A stretch of DNA of 64,000 nt from Morchella semilibera (GCA_009192285.1 CM018603.1:4146588-4210587); one strand, 5' to 3'. Positions 9,946 through 22,122 are shown, counted from the stretch's first letter. A program made the numbers and translations. Notes: generated by a model from the sequence alone, not told the origin.

Positions 9946-11527
9946 AATCCTCATTTACGGGCATACAAAAGTGTTAGGGACCTAATATCCACCATACCTG
10001 TTTTATCAACTCTAATTAGAGGAGCTTGAGTGAGCACAAATTTGCACACCGTATTCTCAACAGTTTTCAGCCAGGCCTTAGAGGGGTGGTACTAGAGATA
10101 TACTTGGTAAGACCTGGCGGAAAGCTAAATCAATGACCGTACCCTACCTCTCTATGGTGTCAGATCCCTTCTTGAGCGATAGTAAAGCACCACCGCTGAT
10201 TCCTGACGCCCCTCACCATACTAATGCACGAGCGCGCACACGCTCTTGGGCATCTATCATATTGGTCTACGTGCTATGGTGGGATGCCCTCATGTGATTC
10301 CACCCTCCCCGCTCAAGGCGCCGCCATAAGGTGATGGGGCAGCCAGGATTGTCTTAGAAGTAGGTGAGTATGATTTTTCCCGTGCATATGAATCAATAGG
10401 TAGCAGCCAGGGAATCAATTTTGTATAGCCACTATCATAATGAGGACTCTCTCAACACACCCTGGTAGGGAATTGACAAAACAAACTCTTCAGAAGCAAT
10501 GCATCCCACTCCCCTCGAGTTGATATCTTGAGCGTGACATCTAACTGAAAACCCGGATCTAAAAACGAACAGGCCAGGCTAAACAACCAAGGTGGAGCAG
10601 AGACCAAGTTTAAAAGCAGACAGCTCCTAGGAGCCGGTTGGGCTGTCTCGGAAATGGGCAAAGAGTCCGAAAGCGCATATTACTGAATGAACACGATGCT
10701 GACTAACCCGATTATCAATCTCCAAGGGAACCCGGAAAAAGCCCGGTGGCAAATGGGGACAATGACTAATCCCAACATCGCTGCAGGTCATACACCCCGC
10801 GATAGCCCGGCCAGTCACCCGTCCAGAATGGGGGGAGAGGATTGGCCCGTGGGACCGTGGAACATGTCAATAACGAGTTTGAACAGAGAAAGTAAACCAT
10901 AGAGCCTACCTTGTCCTCCCCCAGCCCAGCTTCACAAATACCACTACAGCACACAACTCCTTGGAAAGTCAGGGGCTGGACAGGCCATGACCATAGTCCG
11001 TCCAGTCTGGAAGCATCTATAATCTGGCCCTGACCGCTGCGAACACTGGGACTCCGACTCATACTAGATTGTCCCTAGACTCCTCCCAATTACCGCTCCC
11101 CTCGATGTGCTGCACGCTTAGGCGCTAGGTATCCATAGGCATCACCAGGTGAGGGTCTTCAGAAAGCTGCAACAGGAAAATCCACGGTATACCCCCGCCC
11201 GCATGCACCGCCCCTTGAGTCCGACGGCTCGAGTGGTGATCGTGGATACATCCCACACGAGCAGGAGACCAGTGAGCGGGGTTTTCCTACCGGAGGGCCC
11301 TGAGTTGTTACGCGCCTAGGTAAGCAGAGTCTCGTGTCAATCCTGGTTATGGCTCATTCACACACCGCTAGCCTCGACCCGCGGGAAAAGCAGCCTGGTA
11401 TGGCGTCAGACTGACATCTAAGAGCCCTTACAGGTAACGCTAGGTGAAAGTGCGACATCTCGATGTGGCTTGGTTGGTCGGCTTGGTGAAGTGGCAGGGG
11501 AGCACGGCAGCGCCAAAAACCCACCGC

Positions 11528-11645
11528 CAAGAGCTTAATATTTCGACACAGAGGTGGTTAGCGCGTGGTAGAAAGTATAATAGTGAGATTGGTCTTGCGG
11601 GATTCTTGTCAAGAGCTAAATATTTAAACACGGAGGTGGTTAGCG
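11528..11645. repeat. direct repeat pair of about 35 bp
   Basis: AAGAGCTTAATATTTCGACA... (from 11528) and AAGAGCTAAATATTTAAACA... (from 11610) both end GGTGGTTAGCGC, about 81 bp apart. Confidence 0.65.
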
Positions 11646-11871
11646 CCACTTCCTACCAAATCTGAGCAGCATAGGTTAATCCCCCCGCTGTTCCGATACT
11701 GTACCGCTGTTCCCTATGCTGTGGCTGTTTCTGTCGCTGTTCCCTATTGCTGGACTTGTAGTCGCGAGCTGGCCATTGCTAGTGGTTCTTGTACCTACCC
11801 CCGGTATCGCCTCGTAGGTAGTGCTATGTGGGTCTGAGTAGGACGCTATGACTACTGGCCGTAGTCTACGG

Positions 11872-11962
11872 TACCCGTACCCTCCGAAAAATGGCCGCTA
11901 TTGCATGCCATACAAATAGCCAACTCTAAATTTAGCATGGTGGCCGTCAGGAAAGTACGAGC
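11872..11962. mobile_element. diverged MITE family F copy
   Basis: Begins TACCCGTACCCTCCGAAAAA, contains TATTGCATGCCATAC as in the 18302-18410 copy, and ends with an inverse of the start (GGAAAGTACGAG). Confidence 0.4.
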
Positions 11963-12379
11963 AGCGTGGAGAATCCGAGGTCTTGCTTCGGAAATAAAGC
12001 TCCGCCAACCTGCAACGGCGAGGAACTAAACGGCCCCCAAAAAATATCAGGTGGCAACATTCGAATCGTGGCACTTACAAGCACGTACGGAAGAAATATG
12101 TGCCTATCTCCCCCCCCCCGGGTATTTACTCTCCCGCCTCGCCTTTTTGCCCAGTCACTGTGAAGTACATGTAGTGAGTTACCTCCGTCTTTCTGCGCGC
12201 TTATTTCTCCTCGAACACCGCATACTAGAGTAGACTCGCAATTATCCGGGACGGCGTCCCCGGCCCGTTCCTGAGAGGGAATCCGGATTCTCGGAGCAGA
12301 TGCCGATGTACCCCGACATGCAGCAGGGGTCGCTCCGGGAGTACCCGCCCGCCCGCCCGCCCGCTGTCAGACATGGATC

Positions 12380-12390
12380 AACCCTAACCC
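12380..12390. repeat. short telomere-like motif
   Basis: AACCCTAACCC, about 15 bases before a TATATA element and upstream of the candidate gene at 12496. Confidence 0.6.
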
Positions 12391-12495
12391 ACACAATATA
12401 TAGAACAAAATCTTCTACTCACCTCCCCATAAAAAAAATCAATCCCCCCTCCACGCCTGAGCCCACAATGCTACCACAAACATCCACACCGTCCC

Positions 12496-12852
12496 ATGCC
12501 CCCGCGAGCACCCACACCCCCACAGCGCGCACCAACCACCAACCACCCACCCCCCCTCCGCGCCGCCACCGTGGCGCAAGCAGCGACCTCGTCCGCCTCG
12601 TATACGACACGGCGCCAACGGCACACACGCGCACGCCCACGCCGGAGCTCCTCGGCGCTGCTCGCTGCCCGCCGCTCATGGCGAGAGCGCTGGCGGCGCG
12701 AGCTGGATGAGGGGTTTGCCGCGAGGTGGAACCCGTCGCTGGAGGAGACGGCGAGGTTTCGGGAGAGGTTTGGGCGCGCGGGTGGAGGGGGAGGGGGAGG
12801 AAGAGGGGTGCGCGCCGAGGGGCGGGCGGGTGGTGGTGGGGGTGGCGTGTAG
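12496..12852 (+). CDS. candidate gene, basic Pro- then Gly-rich 118-residue protein
   Basis: A GC-rich frame opens at ATG 12496 and ends at a TAG at 12852. Upstream lie a TATATAG element (12397), a CT-rich leader and a telomere-like AACCCTAACCC. The N-terminal half is Pro/Thr/Ala-rich, the centre is strongly basic (SWRERWRRELDEGFAARW) and the C terminus is Gly-rich (GRAGGGGGGGRG). An alternative overlapping frame starts at ATG 12468 and reads to 12710. The central segment looks like an amphipathic helix, but GC-rich DNA opens frames easily, so the call is weak. No domain recognised. Confidence 0.3.
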   Translation: MPPRAPTPPQRAPTTNHPPPLRAATVAQAATSSASYTTRRQRHTRARPRRSSSALLAARRSWRERWRRELDEGFAARWNPSLEETARFRERFGRAGGGGGGGRGVRAEGRAGGGGGGV

Positions 12853-14179
12853 CGCGGAGGCGGGTTTGAGTGGCTTGGTGAGTTGGTGGTGGGAGGTGGG
12901 TTGGTGGTCGGGGTATGGTATCTTTATTGGTACGGTCGTGCTGGGGTGGTGGTGTGGTGTGGAGGCCGAGAGCTGCGGTTAGTTAGTTTGCGCTATTTCA
13001 TATAGAATTATCACACAATCAGTCACCGGAACCATGCCCTTAACTGTGCCCCTACGTGTAGCGTTTTCAAGTACTGCGCGGGAGTATCCGCCGGCGCAGG
13101 GAGAAAGAGAGTTTATGGGCGTGTTGCAACGAATATCAGCATTCCCCGACGACCCTGCGGTGTGGTTGCGGCCGATAGGTCGGTAGCTAGCGGTTGGATG
13201 AGGTCCGCTGGTGCTCGGAGCTGTGTGTGCGTTGCTCGCGCGCTGCTAGGTTCCGCCTGTTGAGGGTGCATGTTACACCGTAGTACACCCCCGCCCAACA
13301 ATCCTCGGGTCCAAGCAACGGCCCGGGGTTGAGTGAAATGCACACATCGGAATAACGGTATAATTGTGATGGGCTCTCCCACTGTTGAATAGCATACCCT
13401 ATGTACATCGTAACTCCAACACCTGGAATAGCAAACAACCTCGCTAGGCTAGGGTTAGGGTTGGGGGATTCATCTGTAAAGCCCCACACACGACCATCCA
13501 GCTGAAAATTACACATCCAAACGACCCCCCATGCACCGACGATTCAACAGGCTCCATCTACCGCGCTTTCTGGGCTCTCTATGGCCCGCTGAAGCAGGCT
13601 GGGACAAGGTCATGTTCCTGTCTGCAGATAAAAAGATCCTTGCTTGGACCTCCGCGCCGGACACGCCCTGGCACATGCGTCATAGCCACCACGCCCACGG
13701 TACTAAGAACCTTGCCAGCGAGGCAAGAGCGATGCGCTAGCACCAACACCGAATATAGCCTCCACCTCCGGCGTCTCCTGAGTGGTGTTGGGGGGGGGTT
13801 GTTCTGGCCAGCGCAGCAGGATGCCGACAACCAATCGCCGCCGCCGTGTAGCTAGGTGGTGTGTGAGGGCGCTGAAGGGTATGGGAGCATACCGTGCAAC
13901 GCGGATACGCGCACCGACTGTCGTCGTAGACTGGGCTTCGGGAGGCTAAGCTTCACGCGTCTTGCGTTACCCCCCCAGGTACCCAGCCCGCCATCGGGAG
14001 CTACACAGGAGAGGATGCCGGGGGGAGAGTCACTCTATATCCCCGGTCGTAAGGAGAGATGCCGACCGAGGAGAAGGTACCGACGACCCCCCTCGCTCAC
14101 TGGACGGCCGGATGTTTCCGTTGATTACGCGGGATGCTGGGTCTGTGTGGAAGAGCGGCAGGTATTACATTAGTGAGCG
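12853..14179. other. GC-rich intergenic or decayed sequence
   Basis: Several short open frames on both strands, none with splice or family support. A telomere-like AGGGTTAGGGTT lies at 13451-13462. Confidence 0.4.
13451..13462. repeat. short telomere-like motif
   Basis: AGGGTTAGGGTT. Confidence 0.6.
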
Positions 14180-14918
14180 TCTGGGTTCTGCTTACTTCCT
14201 CTGGTGTCTTTGGCGGTGCCGCGGCCATTGCAGCGACAAGTGGTGCCCTCACCAAAGAGATAAAGAAGGGCGGTATGAAGTAAACAAAACAAAAAAAAAA
14301 ATAAGGGCGGAGGTGGGTGTAGATACCGAGTGATACCTGTGACTAGGCTCCCAGTGCAGTACCGCGTCACACAATGGACAGATCAAGTAGAACACAACAA
14401 ACATCTGATGCAGGTATACACTATAGCCCCACACACAACCCCCCGGCGCGTGTTGAAGTCGATATATCGGTGTTTCGGATTCTTGCAACCACCAGCTATG
14501 TACAGCGACTTGTTACCCCCGGGCCCGACGCCCTCCTCATAGCCCGTCTTTGCCTCCTAGCTAACACACTGATAGGAGGACGTTCGGTTATACAAATGGT
14601 GCGCGTGCCCGGTATTACATGACCTAACAAACCAGGGTTAGGGTTGGCTCCCGCACTTGGGCAAATTTTTTTTTATTCGTTGGCTGTGTCACTCGCGCCA
14701 TTGACGGATAGGTTCAAGGCGTACATCTTTGTGAGTCTAGCTGAAAACGGATCTTTCCAGCCTCGGCTGTGTGGAGTAAGAAGCTCCCCCGCGCATCCGG
14801 GCATCGCTAACCGCCCGGAACGCCCGTCTCAGCGGGGGGAAGCGGTAGTAGAGTGTACAAATTTGCGTCCGGGCTAGGGCGGAATTAGTCACGAGTAGTC
14901 TGCTTATATAGGTAGGCC
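14180..14918. repeat. duplicated segment, copy 1
   Basis: Aligns by eye with 15194-15862 over almost its full length. Strongest stretches are around 14425-14515 (ACCCCCCGGCGCGT, TCGATATATCGGTGTTTCGG) and 14615-14690, including the telomere-like GGGTTAGGGTTGGCTCCCGC. Small insertions and deletions have shortened the second copy. No frame is conserved between the copies, so this is probably non-coding. Confidence 0.75.
14634..14645. repeat. short telomere-like motif inside duplicated segment, copy 1
   Basis: AGGGTTAGGGTT. Confidence 0.6.
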
Positions 14919-15193
14919 TTAGCCCCGTTCCCAGCCCATACGGTGATGTTAGTGGTGGTGGTCGTTGTATAATTTAGGCTCATCACAGGTCTGGAGCAAT
15001 AACCTCTGTGACCCCGCCGGACTTTTTTGGTAGAGAATCCGGATTTTTTGGCATAGCAACCGGGGATTTTGGACTTTTGGCATAGTAACCGAGCAAAAAA
15101 AAGAACTAGTACAAATATCTTAAGCAAGTGCACCAGGCCCTTCCGGTATTGAACCATACAACAAAAAAGAACACCGCTGAGGTCTGGGGACGG

Positions 15194-15862
15194 GACTAGG
15201 TTCTGTTTACTTACTCTGGTGTCCTTTGGGGGGTGCTGCGACATTATCTATGCACTTGTCTTGTGGTATCATCAGCGAGAGGGGTGGAGGAGGGGGGCGG
15301 GGGTGGTTTAGGTACCGGGTGGTATCCTGTGGCTGGGCTCCCAGTACCGCAGCCTGACTGCGGTGCACAGTGCTTTTAGGGAGTCAAGTGAACACAACGA
15401 ACCTACAGGCACACACTACATATAGCCCCATACACAACCCCCCGGCGCGTCTTGAAGTTGATATATCGGTGTTTCGGGGCTGTCAGCCGCCGGCTATGTA
15501 TGTACAGCGACTTGTTACCCCAGCATCGGCACCTTCTCATAGGCCGTCTTTTCTCCTCAACATGACAACCTGACGCTCGGTTATACAAATAATGTGCGTA
15601 CCCGGTATTACATGACCCAACAAATCAGGGTTAGGGTTGGCTCCCGCACTTGGACCCTTTTTTTTTACTCGTTGGTTGTGTCACTCACACCGTCGGGGAA
15701 ACTCCGACTGAATCCAGAAGAAGCCCCCCGCGCATTCGGAGTATTCGCTATTCGCCCGGAACAACGAGGAGGGGGCGGTAGTGGAGTATTTGGACTTACG
15801 TCTGAATCAGTGGAAGTAAGCTATGACGGAATTGGCCACAGGTAGTCTGCTTATGTAGGCTT
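15194..15862. repeat. duplicated segment, copy 2
   Basis: Second copy of 14180-14918 in the same orientation, about 1 kb further on. It carries the equivalent GGTTAGGGTTGGCTCCCGC block at 15628-15647 and the same end motif TAGTCTGCTTAT. The 275-bp spacer contains a short imperfect repeat around a GGCATAG word. Confidence 0.75.
15628..15639. repeat. short telomere-like motif inside duplicated segment, copy 2
   Basis: AGGGTTAGGGTT. Confidence 0.6.
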
Positions 15863-16651
15863 TTATTTGGAGCTCAAGGGGGAGGGTGGGGTCGGATATC
15901 GGTCACGGCTATCTAATCTTCCCCTTTGTGGTTCCTGGCCAGTCTCTCTTATCTACCTACTATCGAGAGGGATCATGCGGCTCGACTCAAAAACCCACCA
16001 TCAGGTGGGAGCGGTAGGCGGCGGTGTATGGAATACTCTTTCCCCGCGTACCAAGAAAGGAAAATATGGAAAGGAATTGGTGTACTGTCATTTGATAGCT
16101 GGGATCCCAGACAGATGGCTAATAACTAGTGCGGCACACAAGCCGAGCCCACCCGAGCACTCGTCCCGAGCCTAAAGCTGGAACCTTTAGGCTCTATCTC
16201 TGAATATCCCCGCCTCAAAGAAAAACGTGCCGACATTCCCAAATAACCCTAACCCTAGTTGATAACCTCTAGGTATTTACACAAAGAGAGCCAGAACGGC
16301 TCCTCGAGCTACTATCTGAGGCTACTGAAAGCCCGAGCTTCCACAAGTCGAGAAGCCATGATCACAAGCCGAGACGGGCTTTTCTCCTGCTCATCTCGAG
16401 CCGGCTCGTGCACCACACTAGTAATAACGTTTGACCGGGCATAGAGGGGTTCCTGCTGGAAGGGGTGTTTTACGGTCATGCGCCCGTCAGGGGGGAGGTG
16501 GGTCCTGTTCTGACACCATGGTTGGGTATATTTTCGTTTCGTTTCGGCGGGGGCGGTGGGGTGGCGCACCCCCCTGGGGGTTATGGTCGGCGGCCGGAAG
16601 TGAAGTGCCTGGAGCTAGATTCTGACGTATCCTTGTAGGCGGTCTGGTCGC
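15863..16651. other. intergenic with hairpin and telomere-like motif
   Basis: No supported gene. A perfect hairpin lies at 16168-16194 and AACCCTAACCCT at 16245-16256. Confidence 0.45.
16168..16194. repeat. perfect 10-bp hairpin
   Basis: GAGCCTAAAG and CTTTAGGCTC separated by 7 bases. Confidence 0.7.
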
Positions 16652-16787
16652 TATCCTTCGTCTGTGGATTTCTGTCCCCCTATAAAAGAGGAATTTTATG
16701 GAGGAACGACCAGATTTGTTAGTAAAGCCACGCCAGATTTGTTCCTCCTTGGGGGGGGGGGGGCATTTTATTGACAGACAAGGGATA
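16652..16787. mobile_element. MITE family E, copy 2
   Basis: Diverged ends TATCCTTCGTCTGT and ACAGACAAGGGATA; shares AGTAAAGCCACGC and the G-run block with other copies. The G-run is expanded to about 13. Confidence 0.7.
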
Positions 16788-18083
16788 ATACCGTAAAATC
16801 CTCAGTAGGTTGGCAGTCCCCGGCAAAAGACATTGACGACTTGTGGAACGTTATCGACCAGCCTCAAAAGTGGGCATGAGTAGCAGCTTTGATCTTGCCT
16901 GGAAAGATAATTTTGAAGCTTTGGCGGTATCTGCTGAGGCCGGCCCCCAGCCGCCAGTGCTTACAAAACGAGAGCTCTGAAAACAGTTCCCTAGTCGCGC
17001 TTCACGGTGGTATTGGTAGCTGCAGTTATGACTCCGAGGGGCTGGGCCTGTTTTCCGCGGGTGTCTATTGCCGTCAGCCTATGAACCGGCCAGTGGATAC
17101 CGCATGTGGTGGCCATGGCTGTGGCCGGTGGCCGACAGAAAGGTGATATGTATCTTTGCAGGCGGTGACGGACCAGCGCGGGAATGGCAAGATGTCCTAC
17201 GAGTAGTTAGGTTGGGGGCTTTGATAAAGGACGTCTAGACAGGCGGAGGTGGCGAGGGCCAGGCCGAATTGTCGGTGGTCGTGATTGTGGTCGCTGTAAC
17301 ATGGCTTTTCTGGCCGGCGGGCTGGTTAGACGGTATATCCCTACTCGTTTGATTAATCACAGGCCGAGTAGAGTCTCCATATGATGGCAGCTCTCACCAG
17401 AGTAGCCGCGCTATGGGGGTAAGCGTTTATGGTCGTTCTGGGAATTTTCAGTTCGGTTCTACCGTTAGCATGAGGGTGGGCTTACCTCCAGGTAGCAAGA
17501 TTCGACTGTATAGGAGGGTGCGCGAGTAAAACAAACTCATGAAGTTGATCTTCGAAACCATAGCCCAAAGGATGTGTCGTCTCGTTTCGCCTCGTTCCCC
17601 GCTGGGGGTGCTCGTAGACCGTGGGAGCAGCTGGCGCCGTGGTGAAGGTTAGCTAGATGTTTTTTTCACTAGAGATTGTCTTGATCGAGATGGGCAGGGG
17701 TTAGTGTCTTGCGGGGTGGTTGTTGTTGGGAGCTATGGTTGGAGAGAGTACATACTCGGGGGATGTGTTTACCAGGCCATGACTCCTGGGAGCTTGGCTA
17801 TGCAATGCAGCCAAGATCAAAATGACAACTAGAGTAAGGCACATCTTGGGGCTGGTCGGTGGCGTTCAACTAATCACCGAAGGGATAATCCCTGGCCAGA
17901 GATCCCCAGGGTACCGGCATTTCATCCCGGCCCAAAACTTAGTCAACCATGGTTGTGCTTGTCGTACTGGCATCTGTCCTACGCTGGGGGTGCAGAGTAG
18001 CTGTCGCTACCGAGCCCGATGACACAAGGGGAGGCTGAAGGCAAGGTTGACGGGCCAGGAGTTCTTCGAGTCTGAGTCTTGGT
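16788..18083. other. intergenic, no gene recognised
   Basis: The open frame 16889-17146 and others show no family features. Nothing else stands out before the G-run at 18084. Confidence 0.4.
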
Positions 18084-18104
18084 GGGGGGGGGGGGGGGGG
18101 GGGG
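18084..18104. repeat. 21-base poly-G run
   Basis: Uninterrupted G homopolymer immediately before a tRNA-like sequence. A G-quadruplex is possible, and the run length may be uncertain in sequencing. Confidence 0.8.
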
Positions 18105-18180
18105 AGGTAGCTTAGTGGTTAAGCGGGTAACGAGCGGGATCTCAGCCTCGCACGTTGGTTACTCAGTGGCGAACAGCGGG
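18104..18180 (+). pseudogene. tRNA-like sequence (good A-box, no B-box)
   Basis: GGTAGCTTAGTGGTTAAGCG matches a tRNA D-arm/A-box, and a CGAG...CTCG stem follows where an anticodon arm could be. A canonical T-arm (GGTTCRANTCC) is missing; GTTGGTTACTCAG is the nearest. It is probably a degenerate tRNA or SINE head. Confidence 0.35.
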
Positions 18181-18301
18181 GTATGGGACTAATGGAAAGT
18201 TCTTTTTTTAACAAAAAGGGCTGCAGATTCCACAGCTTGCTAGAATTGAATCGTCAAGTAGGCGTATTTGAAACCCGCCTAGCAAGGCGTTCTTTCTTCA
18301 G

Positions 18302-18410
18302 TACTCGTAAATTCATGACGTTTCCGAATACGACTACTATTGCATGCCATACAGAGTTTTTGCGGTATGCAATAACAGCTGAGTCCGGAAACACTACGAA
18401 ATTACGAGTA
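18302..18410. mobile_element. MITE family F, most complete copy
   Basis: Near-palindromic element of 109 bp. The left arm starts TACTCGTAAATTCATGACG and runs to TATTGCATGCCATAC; the right arm starts GCGGTATGCAATA and ends AATTACGAGTA. Arms are about 48 bp with a 9-base loop. Confidence 0.75.
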
Positions 18411-18886
18411 GAGGCTTTGGTTATTTGGCCTGGAAAAGAAGCTCCCGCAGCCAAGAGCCACAGTTAAGCTGGACAAACAGAGCATCCTGCAGGTGCAGCA
18501 GAATATTAAGTATTGAGTATTTCCTAGAAAGTGAGATGTCACCTGCAGAGGCGGACGCGATCTTAAGCTGCATGATGATTCAACAACTGAGAGCCTCTAG
18601 TGGAAAGGGAAATTCATGCAGCCAAGAGTCCGCGCCTGGATTACAACATCCGGAGTAGCCAAGATTGTTCCAGCCGAAATACCGACATGTCACCCTTAAG
18701 ACGCGCCGCACCATACTCCCAACCACCCTACACGCCCACCAGCAAAAGAACCAGGGGTTGCTTGTGTGAGATAACGGCGCCACTCCATACAAACTATCCT
18801 TGCCCTGAGCAACTGCATTTTCTGGGTAAGTGTGTACCTACATATTAGATGCCATACAAAAATGTAGTCTTGGCGGCTTTTTGGTG
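18411..18886. other. intergenic
   Basis: No supported gene. A GGCGCCACTCCATACAAA block at 18778-18795 recurs at 4360 and 55711. Confidence 0.4.
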
Positions 18887-19298
18887 TATGGTGGGCGACA
18901 CGATATCAAGGTCGGTCTTGGCACATGTAAAAAATCTCCATCAGGTAAATCATCACCTATATAGGAAGTGAAACAATTGTTTTGAGCACAGATGGCAGAT
19001 CATGGCCTTTTTTGTAACAAATCGAGGTGATTGACAGGGGTGTATTTAGCGGATTTTGGTCTGTCCTTAACAATTTCTATGGGTAAAAATTGACCTGTCT
19101 TGCTACCAAAATCACCAAACATCAAACTCTATCTCCTCAACCACAACACAAGATATTTTAAATTAAAGGCCAATGATTCTGCTCTTGATTCTCTGTCATC
19201 CTATGGCCTCTAATTGAAAATACATTGTGTTGTGGTTGCGGAGATAGGTTTGGCGTTCATGTACTTCTGCCTGCCCCGATATCGTGTCGCCCACCATA
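18887..19298. mobile_element. MITE family B-like (G), 412 bp
   Basis: Exact 21-bp terminal inverted repeats begin TATGGTGGGCGACACGAT at the left and mirror at the right (19278-19298). The first nine bases are shared with the element at 3770-4078. The interior is AT-rich and non-coding. Flanking pieces (GCCATAC on the left, ATGCAATA on the right) resemble family F arms, suggesting insertion into an F element. Confidence 0.8.
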
Positions 19299-19907
19299 TG
19301 CAATAATAGTCGTGCTATGAGGTTGCGAGTACGTAAGGTTCTGATAAAGTGACTTGTCAGCTGCAATGGGGGCGCAGGCTTGCTGCATGGGTTTCGCCTT
19401 CTCGGTACGGTCAGAGGTTTCGGGACCTTCTCACTCCCTCTCCAACCACTCACACTTACATTAGCCAAGGGCAAAAATCACATCTTGCCGCATTGAACAC
19501 CCAGGGTCCGCCAACACCCAGTGAACGACAGTATGTACAAGGCGCAGTTTAGGATCGCCCTACAACACAGCTGCGCACTGGGTGTTAGTATTTTTAGGGT
19601 GGGTGGGATCAGGCTCCGACTGCATACTCCCATCCACTGTCCCGATGTAGTGCAAAGTCTCTATTCCGCGACATTTACATTCAGCGCCACCCCAGAGACA
19701 AACCTCTCCGTACCGTTAGAGAGAGCTGATCCTCAAATACAGTCTAGAAAACACTCCAAAAATCAAATATAACTAAACCACATAAGCGCGAAATGGTGGG
19801 GTGTTTTTCTGGCGCGTTTCTCGTTGGCAGGCTCAAATCAGCCCTAGCTTGATATCTTCCCAAGCCATAGATGGTTTCGGATGTCATGCGCGTGCGCACC
19901 ATCACTG
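19299..19907. other. intergenic with one hairpin
   Basis: AACACCCAGTG at 19513-19523 and its complement at 19576-19586 can pair. No supported gene. Confidence 0.45.
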
Positions 19908-20043
19908 TAGAGTACCGCAATAACTCGAAAAATTGGCCATCTCCGGCCAGGGATTACCTGCTTCACGATTGGTTGAAGGGCGTAGATCAGGTCTGCTTAT
20001 AGAAATTTTGATCTCATGTGCATAGAGTAATGGCGGTACTCTA
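19908..20043. mobile_element. MITE family C, complete copy
   Basis: Ends TAGAGTACCGC and GCGGTACTCTA are inverse; 136 bp. The core is shared with 5408-5533. Confidence 0.7.
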
Positions 20044-21655
20044 GGGTAGTACCCATGGTGCCGCAGGAGAGGGGTTATAAAACTATTACACTTTTACGAT
20101 AGTTTAAACAGCTCATCCTGGTACAGCGTATGGTAAATCATTGTAGAGGTATAGGAAGAGTCCTATTGGCCATATCAGCCATTCAAACCCTGTTTTTAGA
20201 CCCCTGTTTCTACAATAATTCTCCCCATCGCTGTACGATCTACAACCACTCGGGTCAGGCGAGGAGAACCCCAAAATGATTTTAACAGCCTCTGGTTCGC
20301 TGCTAGTAAGAGCTGCACAGATTTGGACTCCTGCTTTACATCTTGCATTTTCAGGTTATCATTACGTACCTGACCCGAGGATAAACTAAAGTGCAAGCGG
20401 GCTGAAATCGGGCAGAGATGCGACCTGGAACAATCCATGTATACGGTCATACCCAATTATATTCCACCATTTACAACTTTGTTACGGTACCCAGCCCCGA
20501 AACACTACCACTGCTGGATAAGGCCATAGAATTGAACAACAACAGGCTTCGCCGCAAAAACCAAAGTTACCCCCAACGTGCCACTGCTCGCCAAACACAT
20601 TCCACACGCGTATACGTATGAAGAAACGTCTATCAGCGGAGGCAATACAATGATTAGGGTTATATTGCTGTGGCTAGCTTCGACTACGTCAACATACATC
20701 TATCCCACAATTATTCCAGAGTAGAGAGTGTTGTCGTTCTCGTATATTAGAACTAGGCCCTTGAGTGATATTTGTGTTGCCCCCGTCCTACAGATCGCCC
20801 AACCGCCCACAAAATAATGGGAAAGGGCACGCGTGACAAGAACTGCAAGTCGAGATCTCGACTAGCCTTTCAGTTTTGATACGGATCTGTCTCCCAGCAC
20901 CTAGGTACCTGCTTGTCTAGCCTTAGGTGCACTTAGCCAATTAGGACGTCGCGGTGGAGAGGGTAAGTGTTGGATCGAGGTGAGGTGCTATCCGCAGCAT
21001 TGAAGCAACCAGATAGCCAAAGGTCAGATGATAGTTGGTTTACACATTAATTGTGGCTTGCGCTGCACGTGTAAGGTGGGGCTAGGTTCAGCTAGTTCAG
21101 CTGATTGTGCCCAACCTTTGCCCCCATTCCATCCAGTCCCGGACAAGGCTATATATTCTAGAGGTTTGAGACTTGTTTAGGCCGGAGATGAATGGACATA
21201 GCCGACAATCACTGAGTGAACGAGGGCTTTCATATCTCAGGTTGCATACGGTCTTTTCACATGTCTGATAGCTCGTCAGGCCGTATTGCAACGGGGCACC
21301 TAAACCCTTTCTGGTGATCGTGATGTGAGCAGCGCGGTGAATTGGGACAATGTTACGAACTGTCACGCATGCCAAAAACTACCACCTGAATATTCTGGGC
21401 GCTAAATTCATCACGCTGCTAAAAAGGGCTTAGATGTCTTAGGTTTAAATTAGGCCCGACGAGTTATTAGATACTGATGTCATGAGCAGGGACGGACGGC
21501 ATCTTAATACCCATTGGTTGATTGGTTGCGAAGGCCTGCATGTAGGCAACATCAGTAGGCTGTGTCGAAATCTTGCCACCTCATTCTTGAGGAGGAGCTA
21601 ACATGCACGTACAACAACAGGCCTTGCCCGCCACTACCCAGTCTTTGCGGCACTC
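20044..21655. other. intergenic, no supported gene
   Basis: An 11-bp inverted repeat CTCGGGTCAGG (20249) / CCTGACCCGAG (20369) encloses about 110 bp. Other open frames are short and unsupported. Confidence 0.4.
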
Positions 21656-21814
21656 TATCCCTTAAGCTTGCAATGCTGACCCCCCTATAGTAGAGAGTTG
21701 GGATTTGTATGGGAGATCAATTATTTGATAAGAAAGATAACAGGATCTGAGCAAACGCCACCAACCTTTGCTTCTTTCTGGGGGGTCAGCATTTACTGCC
21801 AGCTTAAGGGATAC
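21656..21814. mobile_element. MITE family E, copy 3
   Basis: TATCCCTTAAGC...GCTTAAGGGATA, 159 bp, with subterminal AATGCTGACCCCCC and its inverse. It ends about 310 bp before the start codon of the NLR-like gene and so lies in its promoter region. Confidence 0.8.
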
Positions 21815-22122
21815 CCAAGTATTAGTTGGCACAGGGGTACCTATAGAGTGGCAAGAGACAGCGACGCTATATATCGCGCTGTGTATATATTACACCCATG
21901 TAGCCTCCAATTGAGTGACTACAACTCGTGTATTGCAAGGCAATAGCAAGGAACAAGACTCCCGATTCCAGACGCAAGTAATTAACACTATCCTGACTGT
22001 CGGAAAAATCTCTAGAAGGCGTATCTGGTAAAACGTACCACCAACACCGACAACCTACCCGTTAACTACAGAACAGCTTGCTACCCCGTCTATTGAAAGA
22101 CTCTACCACAGACAACTACCTC

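Larger units (their letters stand above)
9946..12467. other. intergenic, no supported gene
   Basis: Short frames at 10452-11062 and 11440-12233 lack splice or family support. Contains a 35-bp direct repeat (11530/11610), four CGCTGTTCC-like words near 11690-11755 and a diverged family F element at 11872-11962. Confidence 0.45.
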
